A stretch of DNA of 55,182 nt from Pseudomonadales bacterium (GCA_016763855.1 JAESSY010000124.1:1-55182), one strand, 5' to 3'. Positions 34,719 to 44,212 are shown, counted from the stretch's first letter. A program made the numbers and translations. The notes: generated from the sequence alone by a model not told the origin.

Positions 34719-35723
34719 TTACCGGTCAATAACAATACTCGATTGAGTACTTTCGATAATGATGAAATCGGTTGTCGAAATAATGTTAGATAAGGTATCC
34801 ATTGAAGCCAAATTAGTTGCGGAACCATGTAATATAGTTTTACTTGCTGCTTCATGCGCTGATTCAGATCGGTACTTTATCTTTTTTCCAGATTCTTTGC
34901 TTATCCATTCAAGGTAGTGGTCTAGTGTAGCGCCTTCAAGTTGAAATGGAGCACTGACATTTTTTATCCACTGCCAACTGTCATCGTGACTTTCTATTGG
35001 GCTTTTTGTAACCGTGTCGCTTTCGCTGATTTCAAGACGATAACCTGATTCAAGTAAAAAGACCTCGTTGTCATCCTTCATTTCTACTTTGCCATCCCTA
35101 ACTTGAACTCGCCATTGCTGAGGTGTTACCTGGACTAGGAATTGTGTACCAATATCAACAGCCTGTCCAAATGGTGTTCTTATACTAATATCTGTCTCAC
35201 TACCAGAAACGGTAGAATTTGAGTCAACATAAAGGGTCCCAGTACTTAAAAAAATAGTATCGAGATTGACGATTTCAATTTCTGTATCTTCTCCAACACG
35301 GACATCCATCCCATTTTGAAGACGAAGTGAAGTATAGGAATTCGAACCCGTTCTAATCTTATATGATGCGGCTATGAGAGTTTGTCCAATATTTTGCCAC
35401 TCTCCAGATTCGATTTTATACTCCACTTGGTTGACAGATTTAGTCACGGTCGCGATAGTCTCGGCTTGGTTAAGGGGGGAGTCGGACATATTCATGCCAA
35501 CGGCGATAAATAAACTTGCAGCGATCGCAAATAAAGTCATGCCTATCTTTCTTTTCAAACTGCTTCTTTTCAAACTATTTGTTTTAAGCGCTTGCATGGC
35601 AACTTCATCTTGCCAGGCTAGTTTCACATTCGCCTTTATTTCTGAGGTGAGTTCAGTAGGTGGGTCCGCTCTAGCGCCTACTTTTTGAAGTAGCTCAGCA
35701 ATTTGTGATTCATTTTTCATCAT
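34719..35723 (-). CDS. FecR-type anti-sigma/sigma regulator with C-terminal STN-like domain
   Basis: This 334-residue protein has a basic N-terminal cytoplasmic part, one membrane helix (about 50-70, GMTLFAIAASLFIAVGM) and a periplasmic FecR domain (about 85-235; TIATVTKSVNQVEYKIESGEW through TPFGQAVDIGTQFLV and VRDGKVEM). The last 75 residues (EGATLDHYLEWISKESGKKIKY...) resemble an STN domain, as in its partner receptor. The start has a strong AAGGAGG site 5 nt before the ATG at 35723; a second ATG follows directly. It transmits the receptor signal to the sigma factor encoded 10 nt upstream. Confidence 0.85.
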   Translation of the reverse strand: MMKNESQIAELLQKVGARADPPTELTSEIKANVKLAWQDEVAMQALKTNSLKRSSLKRKIGMTLFAIAASLFIAVGMNMSDSPLNQAETIATVTKSVNQVEYKIESGEWQNIGQTLIAASYKIRTGSNSYTSLRLQNGMDVRVGEDTEIEIVNLDTIFLSTGTLYVDSNSTVSGSETDISIRTPFGQAVDIGTQFLVQVTPQQWRVQVRDGKVEMKDDNEVFLLESGYRLEISESDTVTKSPIESHDDSWQWIKNVSAPFQLEGATLDHYLEWISKESGKKIKYRSESAHEAASKTILHGSATNLASMDTLSNIISTTDFIIIESTQSSIVIDR

Positions 35724-35733
35724 GCTTTCCTCC

Positions 35734-36321
35734 TTAGTTCCCAGGAACGAGTTGAGGTGATATTTTATTGAGCGCATCTCGAAATGAACCTCTTGCCCTC
35801 GCAAGAATTGATTGAGTGGCTAATTCACTTAATTGCAAGCGTTCAGCAATTTCACTTACCGTAAATCCTTCGATATATTTCCATTCTAGTGCATTGCCAT
35901 AATTGCTAGGTAAATAATCCAGTACTTCCTGTATGAGTCTTTTCACCTGAAGGTTTTCAAATAAGCTTTCTGGGCTATTTGTTGCTTCCAAAGATTCGAG
36001 AATAGGTCTAATTGAATCGTCATCTTGAGGTACGACAGGGACAGACTTTGCGAGTTGCCTAAAGTGTCCATTTATCTCATTTCTACAAATTTGGCACAAC
36101 CATGTGAACATTGCAGCATCCCCTCTATAAGTTGATATTCCCCGGATGGCATTCATCAGTGTTGCTTGCACGATATCTTTTACTGCATCCTCATCTGAAC
36201 TCAGCCTGGTGAGTGCGAAACGATACAGTTTTGGAAAGTATTCATCGAAGAAAATTTCAAATTGTGCCTCATCGCCTGATACCAAGGATTGAGCAAGGAT
36301 AAGATCGTTTCGATGAGGCAT
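35734..36321 (-). CDS. ECF-type RNA polymerase sigma factor (RpoE/FecI-like)
   Basis: This 195-residue protein has sigma region 2 (FEIFFDEYFPKLYRFALTRL, then DEDAVKDIVQATLMNAIRGI) and region 4 with a helix-turn-helix (LPSNYGNALEWKYIEGFTVSEIAERLQLSELATQSILARARGSFRDAL). Region 3 is absent, as in ECF sigma factors. It is first of the sigma-FecR-receptor operon, so it probably directs transcription of the receptor on a surface signal. It is somewhat longer between regions 2 and 4 than classic FecI. Confidence 0.92.
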   Translation of the reverse strand: MPHRNDLILAQSLVSGDEAQFEIFFDEYFPKLYRFALTRLSSDEDAVKDIVQATLMNAIRGISTYRGDAAMFTWLCQICRNEINGHFRQLAKSVPVVPQDDDSIRPILESLEATNSPESLFENLQVKRLIQEVLDYLPSNYGNALEWKYIEGFTVSEIAERLQLSELATQSILARARGSFRDALNKISPQLVPGN

Positions 36322-36390
36322 AGTGCCATATCCATTCTTAAAGGTTTAGCCGTCACAAAGGCAAATTAATACCTATTTGGGGCGTTAGAG

Positions 36391-36403
36391 TCGCAATTTG
36401 CGA
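36391..36403. promoter_or_regulatory. Short perfect palindrome upstream of the sigma-factor operon
   Basis: TCGCAATTTGCGA: 6-bp arms around one central base, 70 nt upstream of the sigma gene start on the minus strand. It is followed by an AT-rich stretch with repeated ATTAAT motifs (about 36437-36465). It may be an operator. Confidence 0.3.
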
Positions 36404-36510
36404 TAAATCATTCGTGATTAGTCAAAAAAGTTCAAGATTAATTAGAATTAATTCCGATTAATCGCATAATTTTTCTAAGATTGGCAAGAACGTTAATGCG
36501 AAATTAAGCA

Positions 36511-37773
36511 CTAAAGAGAAAGTAAATAGGTAATACTATAAATTATCAAGCCCGCGAGCCCTCCTACAACTGTGCCATTAATCCTGATAAATTGAAGATC
36601 TTTGCCAATTTGCAACTCTATTCGCTCTGAGGCTGCATTAGGATCCCAATCTTCGATTGTTTGGGATATCAGATTCGCAACTTCGTGGCCAAAATTTTGA
36701 ATAAGGTATCGAGCGCTATCGTCAGCCCAGCCGTCGATTTTTTTGGCGAGGCTGTCATCTTCCAAAATTGAATCCGAAAAATGGATCACTGCATCGTGAA
36801 TAGCTTTCTTTAGTTCAGCATCAGGGTTCTGACTTTGTTCCAATAGAGATTGCTTGATGTCTTTCCAGAGAGATTGTGTGAAGTCTCTAATGGCGGGTTC
36901 TTTTAGCAGGTCTTCTTTAATGGTGATTTCTTTTTGCTTTATGTCTTCAGAGCTTTTGAGTTCTTCCATAAACTCATTGCTCATTTCGATCATCCTGACC
37001 CGCATAGGATGATAGATATCGACTTGCATTTCATACAGGCTTTTACTCACGCTGCGAATAATTTTTTTATAAATTGCTTTGTCTAGTGAGCCGGGAAACC
37101 ACCAAGGTGTTTGAGTTTCTATGGTTTCTTTGATGTCCTTGTCCCCAACCTCCAAAAGATTTAACCCGATATTGGCAAATGCATTAAACATTTCTTGTTG
37201 ACGTCGACCTGAAGAAATAAAGGAAAGTAGATCTCCTATTAGGGGAGCAAAAGATGTTGTTCGTATTTTATCTTCAACTTTTCTTTCGATTAGAGATTGT
37301 ATTTCATTGTCATTCATCACTCTGACGACACCAGCGAGTCCAGCTGTCATTTGCTCAGCTACTGCATTGGCGTTCTTCGATTCTGACAGCCAGGCGGCAA
37401 CCCGTCGGCTAAGATCCATGGATTGAACTTTCTTTGATATTAAATCTTCGGAAAGAAAATTTTGCTGAACAAATTCTCCAAATTGTTCAGCGATGGCGTC
37501 TTTACGATTAGGGATTATTGCCGTGTGAGGAATTTTTATACTAAGTGGATGGCGAAATAGGGCTGTGACGGCAAACCAATCCGCTATTGCACCGATCATT
37601 GCGGCTTCTGCAGTCGCTTCTATAAAGCCAACCCAAGTATATTCATCATGAAAATAATGGCTAACGACAAAGATTATTGTCATGAGGCACAACAAACCCG
37701 TCGCTAAACGTTTCATCTTCGCCAGCTCAACAGTTTTCTCTTGTTCGGAAACTGTTAGGTCTTTTAAGTGCAT
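36511..37773 (-). CDS. DUF445 family membrane protein (YjiN-like)
   Basis: This 420-residue protein matches DUF445/YjiN: N-terminal helix (LATGLLCLMTIIFVV), then the signature GFIEATAEAAMIGAIADWFAVTALFRHPLSIKIPHTAIIPNRKDAIAEQFGEFVQQNF. A long helical soluble middle part follows, and a C-terminal helix (VVGGLAGLIIYSITYLL). It is an inner-membrane protein of unknown function. It lies 110 nt after the P450 gene on the same strand and may be a separate unit. Confidence 0.88.
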   Translation of the reverse strand: MHLKDLTVSEQEKTVELAKMKRLATGLLCLMTIIFVVSHYFHDEYTWVGFIEATAEAAMIGAIADWFAVTALFRHPLSIKIPHTAIIPNRKDAIAEQFGEFVQQNFLSEDLISKKVQSMDLSRRVAAWLSESKNANAVAEQMTAGLAGVVRVMNDNEIQSLIERKVEDKIRTTSFAPLIGDLLSFISSGRRQQEMFNAFANIGLNLLEVGDKDIKETIETQTPWWFPGSLDKAIYKKIIRSVSKSLYEMQVDIYHPMRVRMIEMSNEFMEELKSSEDIKQKEITIKEDLLKEPAIRDFTQSLWKDIKQSLLEQSQNPDAELKKAIHDAVIHFSDSILEDDSLAKKIDGWADDSARYLIQNFGHEVANLISQTIEDWDPNAASERIELQIGKDLQFIRINGTVVGGLAGLIIYSITYLLSL

Positions 37774-37865
37774 TTTATCACGCTCTTTTTCACCTGTTGT
37801 GACTCCTCTGCTTCCTAACTTGGACGAGCGTTGTGCTGTTTAGGTTTGCATGCTAAATCTTCCAT

Positions 37866-37892
37866 CATTCATGTAGCTAGCATTCATGTAGC
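37866..37892. repeat. 12-bp direct repeat, period 15, at the P450 stop codon
   Basis: CATTCATGTAGC occurs at 37866-37877 and 37881-37892. The second copy spans the stop codon of the minus-strand P450 (37884-37886), so the duplication sits exactly at the gene's 3' end. Confidence 0.85.
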
Positions 37893-39170
37893 CGGTCGTA
37901 ATTTGTATCTAATGGGTAAGTGCTTGATTCCATGTACGAAGCTCGCTTGCAAGTACTCGGCATCTCCAACGAGTTCCATTTCCTCTATTCTAGGTAAGAG
38001 TTGCTTAAAGAAAACCCGCATTTCCATTCTGGCGAGAACGGTACCCAGGCATAAGTGAGGACCGGTACCAAAAGCTAAATGTTTATTGGGTTGTCGATCG
38101 ACTCTAAACTCATCGCCATCCGAAAAAATAGCTTCGTCTCTACATGCCGAGGCGTAGAATAGGCCGACAGAGTCTCCCGCTTTAATGGTCTTACCTCTGA
38201 TTTGATAGTCTTCTGCTGCGACCCGGCAGAATTGTGAAACAGGGGTAGTCCACCGTATCATCTCTTCTGTACCTAATTTCATTAAAGAAGGATCGTCGGT
38301 AAGTTTCTTCATTTCTGCAGGATTATCCAATAAGGCTTTAAGCCCGCCAGACATTGCGGTTCGTGTTGTTTCATGGCCTGCTGTGATGACGATAATGTAA
38401 TAACCTAGCAGATCAGCATCGCTCAGGTATTCACCATCGATTTTGCCGTTAGCGATATAACTACAAAGATCTTCACTAGGGTTTTCTCGCCGATCAGCGG
38501 TGACTTTCATAAAATAGGTGACCAGATCCATTATCGTTGCCATTAATCCAGAGCTGTCTCCTTCGGTGCGTATCATCTCCTCGTCTTCACCTGCAAAAAT
38601 TTCGTTGGTGAGTTTTAGTAATAGCGCTTCATCTTTTTGTGGGATACCGAGAATATTGCAAATCATGCGAAGCGGCCCCCAGACAGCGATGTCTTGTACA
38701 AAGTCGCATTCCTGAACGCTGCCATCTCCCATCATCTCATCGATAATGTTTTTCGTGATTGCTTCTAGTTGCTCTTCAAGTTTGGCAAGATTGACCGGTC
38801 GAAACCAGGGCATGACTAGCTGCCGAAATGGTTTGTGGTCAGGTTGATCCATGTTAACCAGACTGCGAAAAATGGGCTTATCACTTTTTTGGCCGAGGGA
38901 TTCTGCTTGTTGTTGAGCAGCCTTCAATAAACTGTCAGGTAATATTTGAGTACGAGGGGCACTCAAGAAGATATTCGGGAGCTTTTCAATTTCGCTTATA
39001 TCTGCGTGAGTCGTTGCTGCCCAGAAAGGCGCGAATCCCTTCGGTTCAAAATATCGCAGGGGGTCATTCTTCCTTAGCCAACTAAAGAGTTCGTAAGGAT
39101 GTCCGTGACGTCCGTAGTATTTGGTTGCGATGATGTCATCTTCTGAGAATGGCATTTCCTTCATTTTCAT
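37884..39170 (-). CDS. Cytochrome P450
   Basis: This 428-residue bacterial-class P450 has the I-helix stretch ITAGHETTRTAMSGG (oxygen-activating Glu-Thr), the K-helix E-x-x-R in EEMIRWTTPVSQFCR and the haem loop LAFGTGPHLCLGTVLARME with the proximal Cys at about 374. It would hydroxylate a hydrophobic substrate using separate redox partners, none of which lies nearby. It is third in a minus-strand series DUF4126-SHOCT, HD protein, P450 (gaps about 41 and 36 nt). It resembles lipid/terpenoid-type bacterial P450s, but I cannot name the CYP family. Confidence 0.92.
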   Translation of the reverse strand: MKMKEMPFSEDDIIATKYYGRHGHPYELFSWLRKNDPLRYFEPKGFAPFWAATTHADISEIEKLPNIFLSAPRTQILPDSLLKAAQQQAESLGQKSDKPIFRSLVNMDQPDHKPFRQLVMPWFRPVNLAKLEEQLEAITKNIIDEMMGDGSVQECDFVQDIAVWGPLRMICNILGIPQKDEALLLKLTNEIFAGEDEEMIRTEGDSSGLMATIMDLVTYFMKVTADRRENPSEDLCSYIANGKIDGEYLSDADLLGYYIIVITAGHETTRTAMSGGLKALLDNPAEMKKLTDDPSLMKLGTEEMIRWTTPVSQFCRVAAEDYQIRGKTIKAGDSVGLFYASACRDEAIFSDGDEFRVDRQPNKHLAFGTGPHLCLGTVLARMEMRVFFKQLLPRIEEMELVGDAEYLQASFVHGIKHLPIRYKLRPAT

Positions 39171-39206
39171 TACCTTTGTGTTTAGCTGAACCTTTTAGTT
39201 GGGTGA

Positions 39207-39752
39207 CTACTTTTGCAATACTCGTTGCACCATTGGAACAAAGTCTCCTAATGGCATTGTATCGAAGTCCTTGTCAAAAGAGGGCATGTCATATTTTTCA
39301 ATAAACTCTTTTGTATATTCGTAATGATCGTGATCTTTGTATTTGTCGCGACTATTTTTGTCTCCCCCCACATGCTCGAAGAAATAGTAACCCTGAAATG
39401 TCGTGTGATTCTCCATCATCCAACGATTTGCTTCGGAGACAAAAGGCTGCATTATTGCTGCTGCGACGGCGCCGTGATTGAATGTGCCAAGGGTGTCACC
39501 TATATCGTGCAATAAACAACAGACCACATATTCTTCGTCTCTGCCATCTCGATGGGCGCGTGTTGCAGTTTGCAAGCAATGTTCTAAACGGTGTACGGGA
39601 AACCCCCCAAAATCACCATCGAGTAATTTCAAATGATCTATAACCCGTAGTGGCAAATCCTTTGCAAAGGCTTGCATATGATTGCCGATAATATCCATAT
39701 CTTGTTTTGTGCATTCACCAAAACGAGAGAATGAGGCTTGCTCTTGTGTCAT
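39207..39752 (-). CDS. HD-domain protein (PhnZ/inositol-oxygenase-like)
   Basis: This 181-residue protein is built on an HD domain: HRLEHCLQTATRAHRDG, LLHDIGDTLG with the HD pair, FNHGAVAA and MMENHTTFQGYYF. His/Asp spacing and small size resemble the HD-domain mixed-valent diiron oxygenases (PhnZ, myo-inositol oxygenase) more than nucleotide phosphohydrolases, with further His in KDHDHYEYTKEF. Whether it is an oxygenase or a phosphohydrolase is open. It lies directly upstream of the P450 gene (36 nt), which suggests a shared oxidative pathway. Confidence 0.75.
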   Translation of the reverse strand: MTQEQASFSRFGECTKQDMDIIGNHMQAFAKDLPLRVIDHLKLLDGDFGGFPVHRLEHCLQTATRAHRDGRDEEYVVCCLLHDIGDTLGTFNHGAVAAAIMQPFVSEANRWMMENHTTFQGYYFFEHVGGDKNSRDKYKDHDHYEYTKEFIEKYDMPSFDKDFDTMPLGDFVPMVQRVLQK

Positions 39753-39793
39753 GGTTTTGTCCTCTATGTACTAAAAATTAATCATTTCTGAAT

Positions 39794-40618
39794 TCAAGAA
39801 GTGAGTTTCGCTTTAAGTTTTTCATATTCAGTTGTTGATATTGCGCCGCTATCTAACAAGGCTTTAAGTTTTTCCAATTGAGTGACAATGTCTGTACTGG
39901 GTTGAGAATCACTTACCGGTATTCTATCCGAAATTAGCCGGCGTTCGATATCGCTGCTCGTTGATAAGGAGCTCGTCGACTCTAAGACTTCGTTATTTTC
40001 AAGACTAAAGTCTCTAATACCAAAAAGTTGACCCAATTTTCTAAACAGAAATTTGACCCCTGCCCATAATCTTGGGAGAAGCCAGATTGTCAGCAAAAGA
40101 AAAATGATGATGAGCGCAATAAAAACGACAGGATGCGTCAGTGCTGCCCAGAGGCCCGCGAAGACAGCAAGGTCTTCTGCGATGGAGAGTCCCCAATTTG
40201 AAAAAGGTTCGGGAGAAGTGTTCACCACTAGCCGCGTTCCCGCTTTTGTTGCGTGACTGGTAGCGGCTAAGCCACCACCCATGATACCGGCAGCAATTTC
40301 AAGGGCAGGGCTGACATCTCCTACTACACCGGCAGCTAACATCACACCTGCGGGTATCCTGATAAAGGTATGGAGCGCATCCCAGGTAGAGTCGAGACCG
40401 GGTATTTTGTCCGCTAAAAATTCTGCAGCGTACATCACACCTGCTGCAAAAATCACTAAGGGGTTTTGTAATGCTTCTAAGTCTGGTGGCAAATCAATAT
40501 TGCCTGTAATGCCCCCAAGACCGAGTACAAGCAAGGCCGCATACAAATTCACGCCACTCGCCCAGCTCACGCCCATTGTTAGGGAGACAACGCTAATGAG
40601 TGCCTGGTATTCGTCCAT
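39794..40618 (-). CDS. DUF4126 membrane protein with C-terminal SHOCT domain
   Basis: This 274-residue protein starts with the DUF4126 domain (about 1-190): SLTMGVSWASGVNLYAALLVLGLGG, FAAGVMYAAEFLADKIPGLDSTWDALHTFIRIPAG and a third hydrophobic part around LAVFAGLWAALTHPVVFIALI. A linker leads to a C-terminal SHOCT motif (VTQLEKLKALLDSGAISTTEYEKLKAKLTS), a short domain thought to mediate oligomerisation. Function unknown. It is first in the minus-strand group with the HD protein and P450. Confidence 0.85.
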   Translation of the reverse strand: MDEYQALISVVSLTMGVSWASGVNLYAALLVLGLGGITGNIDLPPDLEALQNPLVIFAAGVMYAAEFLADKIPGLDSTWDALHTFIRIPAGVMLAAGVVGDVSPALEIAAGIMGGGLAATSHATKAGTRLVVNTSPEPFSNWGLSIAEDLAVFAGLWAALTHPVVFIALIIIFLLLTIWLLPRLWAGVKFLFRKLGQLFGIRDFSLENNEVLESTSSLSTSSDIERRLISDRIPVSDSQPSTDIVTQLEKLKALLDSGAISTTEYEKLKAKLTS

Positions 40619-41182
40619 CTTTTCTGATATCTCCGGTGCTTTTGTATTGAGGAAATCTGTTCAGCGAATTTCTGTGAAAGTAGATTTATTTTTTATGATT
40701 CTACTATAAACACCGAGAATATGAATATTGTCCTTGTTCAAGGTACGGGAATGTCCATCTTCCTTCGAGTTATATCTGGTTATATGAGGTACTGAATTGA
40801 TTGGATATTGCATTCAGCAGTTTTACTGCCTCGAATAATGGACATTCAATGGAATGTGCGTATTATTACTAGGTTATGGTGGGGGGAAGCTGAGAGCGAT
40901 AAACTTTTCAGTTTCAGGGCTGGTTGTTACGGTTACCAATCGACAATAACGCAGATCTACTTGCCTTGATCACTTTTGTGAATAGTTGTTTTCGCAGACG
41001 ATACAATCGTTTATTTATTCAAGTGATGAGAATAATAGGGGGAGAGTCAAATAGAAGCCCAAGGAACATTATTCGGATTTTATTTCACTCTTAATTTTTG
41101 ATTTTACTTTTTTCATATTTAATGGACTCGTCTCTTCTAGATAGAGGCTGAGTTTTTATAGAATTTGATTTGGAGATTATCA
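40619..41182. other. Gene-free 564-nt region upstream of a TonB receptor
   Basis: The region lies between the divergent DUF4126 gene and the large TonB receptor. It is AT-rich, particularly in the last 100 nt. I see no ORF with coding character, no terminator and no operator I can defend; a long regulatory leader for the receptor is possible. Confidence 0.5.
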
Positions 41183-44140
41183 GTGAGATATTTTACAAAA
41201 ACTGCCTTGGCTTTGAGTATCGTTCTTCCGACACTCGCATTCAATGTGACAGCAGAACAAGAAATAGAAGAAGTAGTGGTAACAGGATCGTATTTAAAAC
41301 GAAACCCTGAGGACTCACCATCACCACTATCCGTATTAACTAAATCTGACCTTGATGCTATTGGTGCAACTGACATCAAAGAAGTCGTTAGGAATCTAAC
41401 GTTTAATTCCGGCTCCATTGGTGGCGCAGCAAATGCATTCTCCGGTGGTGATAGCTCTACCGGTAATGCCAGTGTCAATTTACGAAACCTCGGTAGTGGT
41501 GCAACCTTAGTCCTGATTAACGGTAAGCGTACTGTGACTACGAACTTCGATAATGTCGGTAGCGGCTATGTCGATTTGCAAGGTCTGTTACCAAACATTG
41601 CGTTACAACGTGTAGAAGTTGTTAAGGATGGTGCATCAGCACTTTATGGCGCAGATGCAGTAGCAGGTGTTGTAAACTTTATTACCCGTAAGAACTTCGA
41701 AGGGATAGAGCTTCAAGCTGACTATTCAGTTGATGATGAAAGTGGCGAACAAACTGATGCCTTGATTTCGATGATCATGGGTGTTGAAAGTGATATGGGC
41801 CATATGACCTTGTCAGCCAGTTATTTGAATCGAGGCGGTCTGCAGATTGCTGATCGTTATGATACTTTTGGGCGATCTGGCATTTCGACTTTCGGACAAC
41901 CAGGTCGGTATGTCGCCCTAGGCGGAATTACCAATACACCTAGTTTCTTTTCTGGAGGCTCAGATAGTTTTGGCCCAGGCTATGATCCTGACTGTGATCT
42001 AGTCGCCGCGGACGATGGACCTCAAGGCACACAGGGTACATTGGGCAATCTCTGCATTTATGACTTTTCAAGCTTCTTTAACTTGGTTATGGAAGAAACA
42101 CAAACTAAAGTCCATCTGGATGGTAGTTTGATCCTGAGTGACAATGTTGAGGCTTACACATCGGTCAGCTTTTCTGATAACTTCGCTACTCGTGGTAATT
42201 CATTATTCCCAGACGTGACATTCGCCGTTATCCCTCCAAGCCATTTTGGTTTGCAACTAGATGCGCAGCGTAGAGGAATTGCACCTGTGCCCTATCTTGC
42301 ATTACAAAGGCTCATAGGTGGTTCAGCTGGCTCTAGTAGTGCTGATCGACCTTTAAATACGGACTCAACCTATGATAGAACGGTATATCGTATCAACGGT
42401 GGCGTGAAGTGGGATTTGGAATTGTTTGGGAACGAGTGGGCTCTGGATTTTTCAGGCACATTCTCTCAAAGAGAGATCTCATCTGTGGTAGCTTCTGATA
42501 CATTGACTAATAATACCAATGCTGCGTATGTTGGATTAGGTGGTCCTAGCTGTAATCAGTTTACAGGTACTGCTGGTTCAGGAAACTTAGGCACAGGCAA
42601 CTGTTTCTATTACAATAATTTCCAAACTAGTGTGTTTGACCCGGTAACAGGCCAACGATGGAATGCATCTGATAATACCCCATGGGCTGGGGATCCAAAT
42701 CTAACAGTGGCACAAGCTGCACTTAGGTATCAGAACCCTGTTAATCTACTAGAATGGATTAAAGGTGATATCGGATCGCAAACCGAGAATGAGCAGATTG
42801 TATTTGATTTTGTTCTAGCCGGTGATCTAATGGATATTAGCGCTGGCACTATTGGTCTCGCTGTAGGTGCTCAATATCGTCGTGAACAGATTAAGGTTGA
42901 TCAGGACAACAATCTGAATAACAACAACTTTAAGTTCGTTTTTGGCGCGGGTGATTATACTAATAAGTTGACTTCAACTTCTGTTTTTGCGGAGCTATAT
43001 ATTCCGCTAGCAGACTGGGCTGACTTAACGCTTGCTGGCCGATACGAAGATTTTGATCAAATCAATTCTAATACTTTTGATCCAAAAGCGACTTTGATGC
43101 TTCTTCCGACTGACACGCTCACTATTCGTGCTTCTATTGGAACGTCATTTAGAGTTGCATCTTTGCTTCAATCAGGTGGAACAGCAACTAGCCTTTTGAA
43201 CTCAACTGATGGGTTTTCTGGTACAGGTGGCTTAGCCTTCCGACCTTCGATTACAAATGGTAATAGGAATTTAGACCCGGAAGAAGCTGATTCTTTCAAT
43301 ATTGGTTTTACCTGGATACCTGAAGGCACACTTGAAGGCCTGAATGTTAACGTTGACTATTACAGCTATGACTATACTGATTTGATATCACGTGAAGGGC
43401 ATCAGGATTTAATTAACCTCGATAATGCACTTCGTTGCCCCAATGGTACTAATAGTGATCCTACTGCAGGACCTCTCTGTGGCGTATCAGATCAAAATGG
43501 AGATGGCTTAAGCGAAATCTATTCGATCGGTGCTGGTATTCCCAATAGTGTTATCAGGGGAGCAGATGGAAGTTTACTTCGAACACAAGCTGTCTACTTT
43601 AACGCGCAGAGCCTCGAAACTTCCGGTGTAGATCTAACGGTAGGTTATGATTTTGCCACTTCCAGTTTGGGTGACTTCAGAGCTAAGCTGGCGATCAGCT
43701 ATACGCTTGCTTATGATTTGGTCACTGATGCCGGTGTAAAAATTGACGGTGTTGGTAGTAGAAATGCGGGTAATAGTGTAGGTCGTCCATTACCTGAATG
43801 GAAGGCTAACTTGCTCTTGGGTTGGAACAACGGTCGTCATGCTGCAACCGTCATGGTTCACCATATCGATGGGTATGAAGACGATCTTCCCCAGAGTGCT
43901 CTACGGGGTAGCTTCATTGGACTAGCGCCTACTATCGATAGTTTCACTACTGTGGATCTGCAGTACACATACGATATGCCTGAGCTTGGTTTCCAGGCAG
44001 AGGGATCTGTACTGACATTGGGTATTAAGAACGCAAGTAATGAAGAACCACCACTTGTAAATACAGATGGTGCATTCGATGCGTTTACTCATGACCCACG
44101 TGGTCGTATTTACTACTTCAGATATTTGTTAAATATCTAA
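41183..44140 (+). CDS. Large TonB-dependent receptor
   Basis: This 985-residue outer-membrane receptor has a signal peptide (MRYFTKTALALSIVLPTLAF, cleavage near TAE), a TonB box (EIEEVVVTGSYLKR) and a plug (SPLSVLTKSDLDAIGATDI, LRNLGSGATLVLINGKRT, VEVVKDGASALYGADAVAGVVNFITRK). The long barrel ends RGRIYYFRYLLNI. The 'LNLRGLG..TLVLINGRR' plug style is that of receptors for large organic ligands in marine bacteria. The GTG at 41183 with GGAG 8 nt upstream is preferred over TTG at 41165. A strong terminator follows at 44181. The ligand is unknown. Confidence 0.92.
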   Translation: MRYFTKTALALSIVLPTLAFNVTAEQEIEEVVVTGSYLKRNPEDSPSPLSVLTKSDLDAIGATDIKEVVRNLTFNSGSIGGAANAFSGGDSSTGNASVNLRNLGSGATLVLINGKRTVTTNFDNVGSGYVDLQGLLPNIALQRVEVVKDGASALYGADAVAGVVNFITRKNFEGIELQADYSVDDESGEQTDALISMIMGVESDMGHMTLSASYLNRGGLQIADRYDTFGRSGISTFGQPGRYVALGGITNTPSFFSGGSDSFGPGYDPDCDLVAADDGPQGTQGTLGNLCIYDFSSFFNLVMEETQTKVHLDGSLILSDNVEAYTSVSFSDNFATRGNSLFPDVTFAVIPPSHFGLQLDAQRRGIAPVPYLALQRLIGGSAGSSSADRPLNTDSTYDRTVYRINGGVKWDLELFGNEWALDFSGTFSQREISSVVASDTLTNNTNAAYVGLGGPSCNQFTGTAGSGNLGTGNCFYYNNFQTSVFDPVTGQRWNASDNTPWAGDPNLTVAQAALRYQNPVNLLEWIKGDIGSQTENEQIVFDFVLAGDLMDISAGTIGLAVGAQYRREQIKVDQDNNLNNNNFKFVFGAGDYTNKLTSTSVFAELYIPLADWADLTLAGRYEDFDQINSNTFDPKATLMLLPTDTLTIRASIGTSFRVASLLQSGGTATSLLNSTDGFSGTGGLAFRPSITNGNRNLDPEEADSFNIGFTWIPEGTLEGLNVNVDYYSYDYTDLISREGHQDLINLDNALRCPNGTNSDPTAGPLCGVSDQNGDGLSEIYSIGAGIPNSVIRGADGSLLRTQAVYFNAQSLETSGVDLTVGYDFATSSLGDFRAKLAISYTLAYDLVTDAGVKIDGVGSRNAGNSVGRPLPEWKANLLLGWNNGRHAATVMVHHIDGYEDDLPQSALRGSFIGLAPTIDSFTTVDLQYTYDMPELGFQAEGSVLTLGIKNASNEEPPLVNTDGAFDAFTHDPRGRIYYFRYLLNI

Positions 44141-44180
44141 GTGTAAATCTAAGCCTTAGGGCCTAGGAACAATCTATTAA

Positions 44181-44212
44181 AAGGGCGCTGTTTTTCAGTG
44201 CCCTTTTTTTTA
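44181..44212 (+). terminator. Rho-independent terminator of the TonB receptor gene
   Basis: GGGCGCTG and CAGTGCCC (one G-T wobble) form an 8-bp stem around TTTTT, followed by an uninterrupted run of eight T. It lies 40 nt after the stop codon. Confidence 0.9.

Noticed and set aside
35550-35585. CTTTTCAAACT direct repeat in the FecR gene
   Set aside because: It encodes a short Ser-Leu-Lys-Arg repeat next to the membrane helix; imperfect and too short to separate from coding bias.
40281-40709. Plus-strand frame of about 142 codons opposite the DUF4126 gene
   Set aside because: Antisense shadow of a gene with clear DUF4126 and SHOCT signatures; no ribosome site and no family resemblance.
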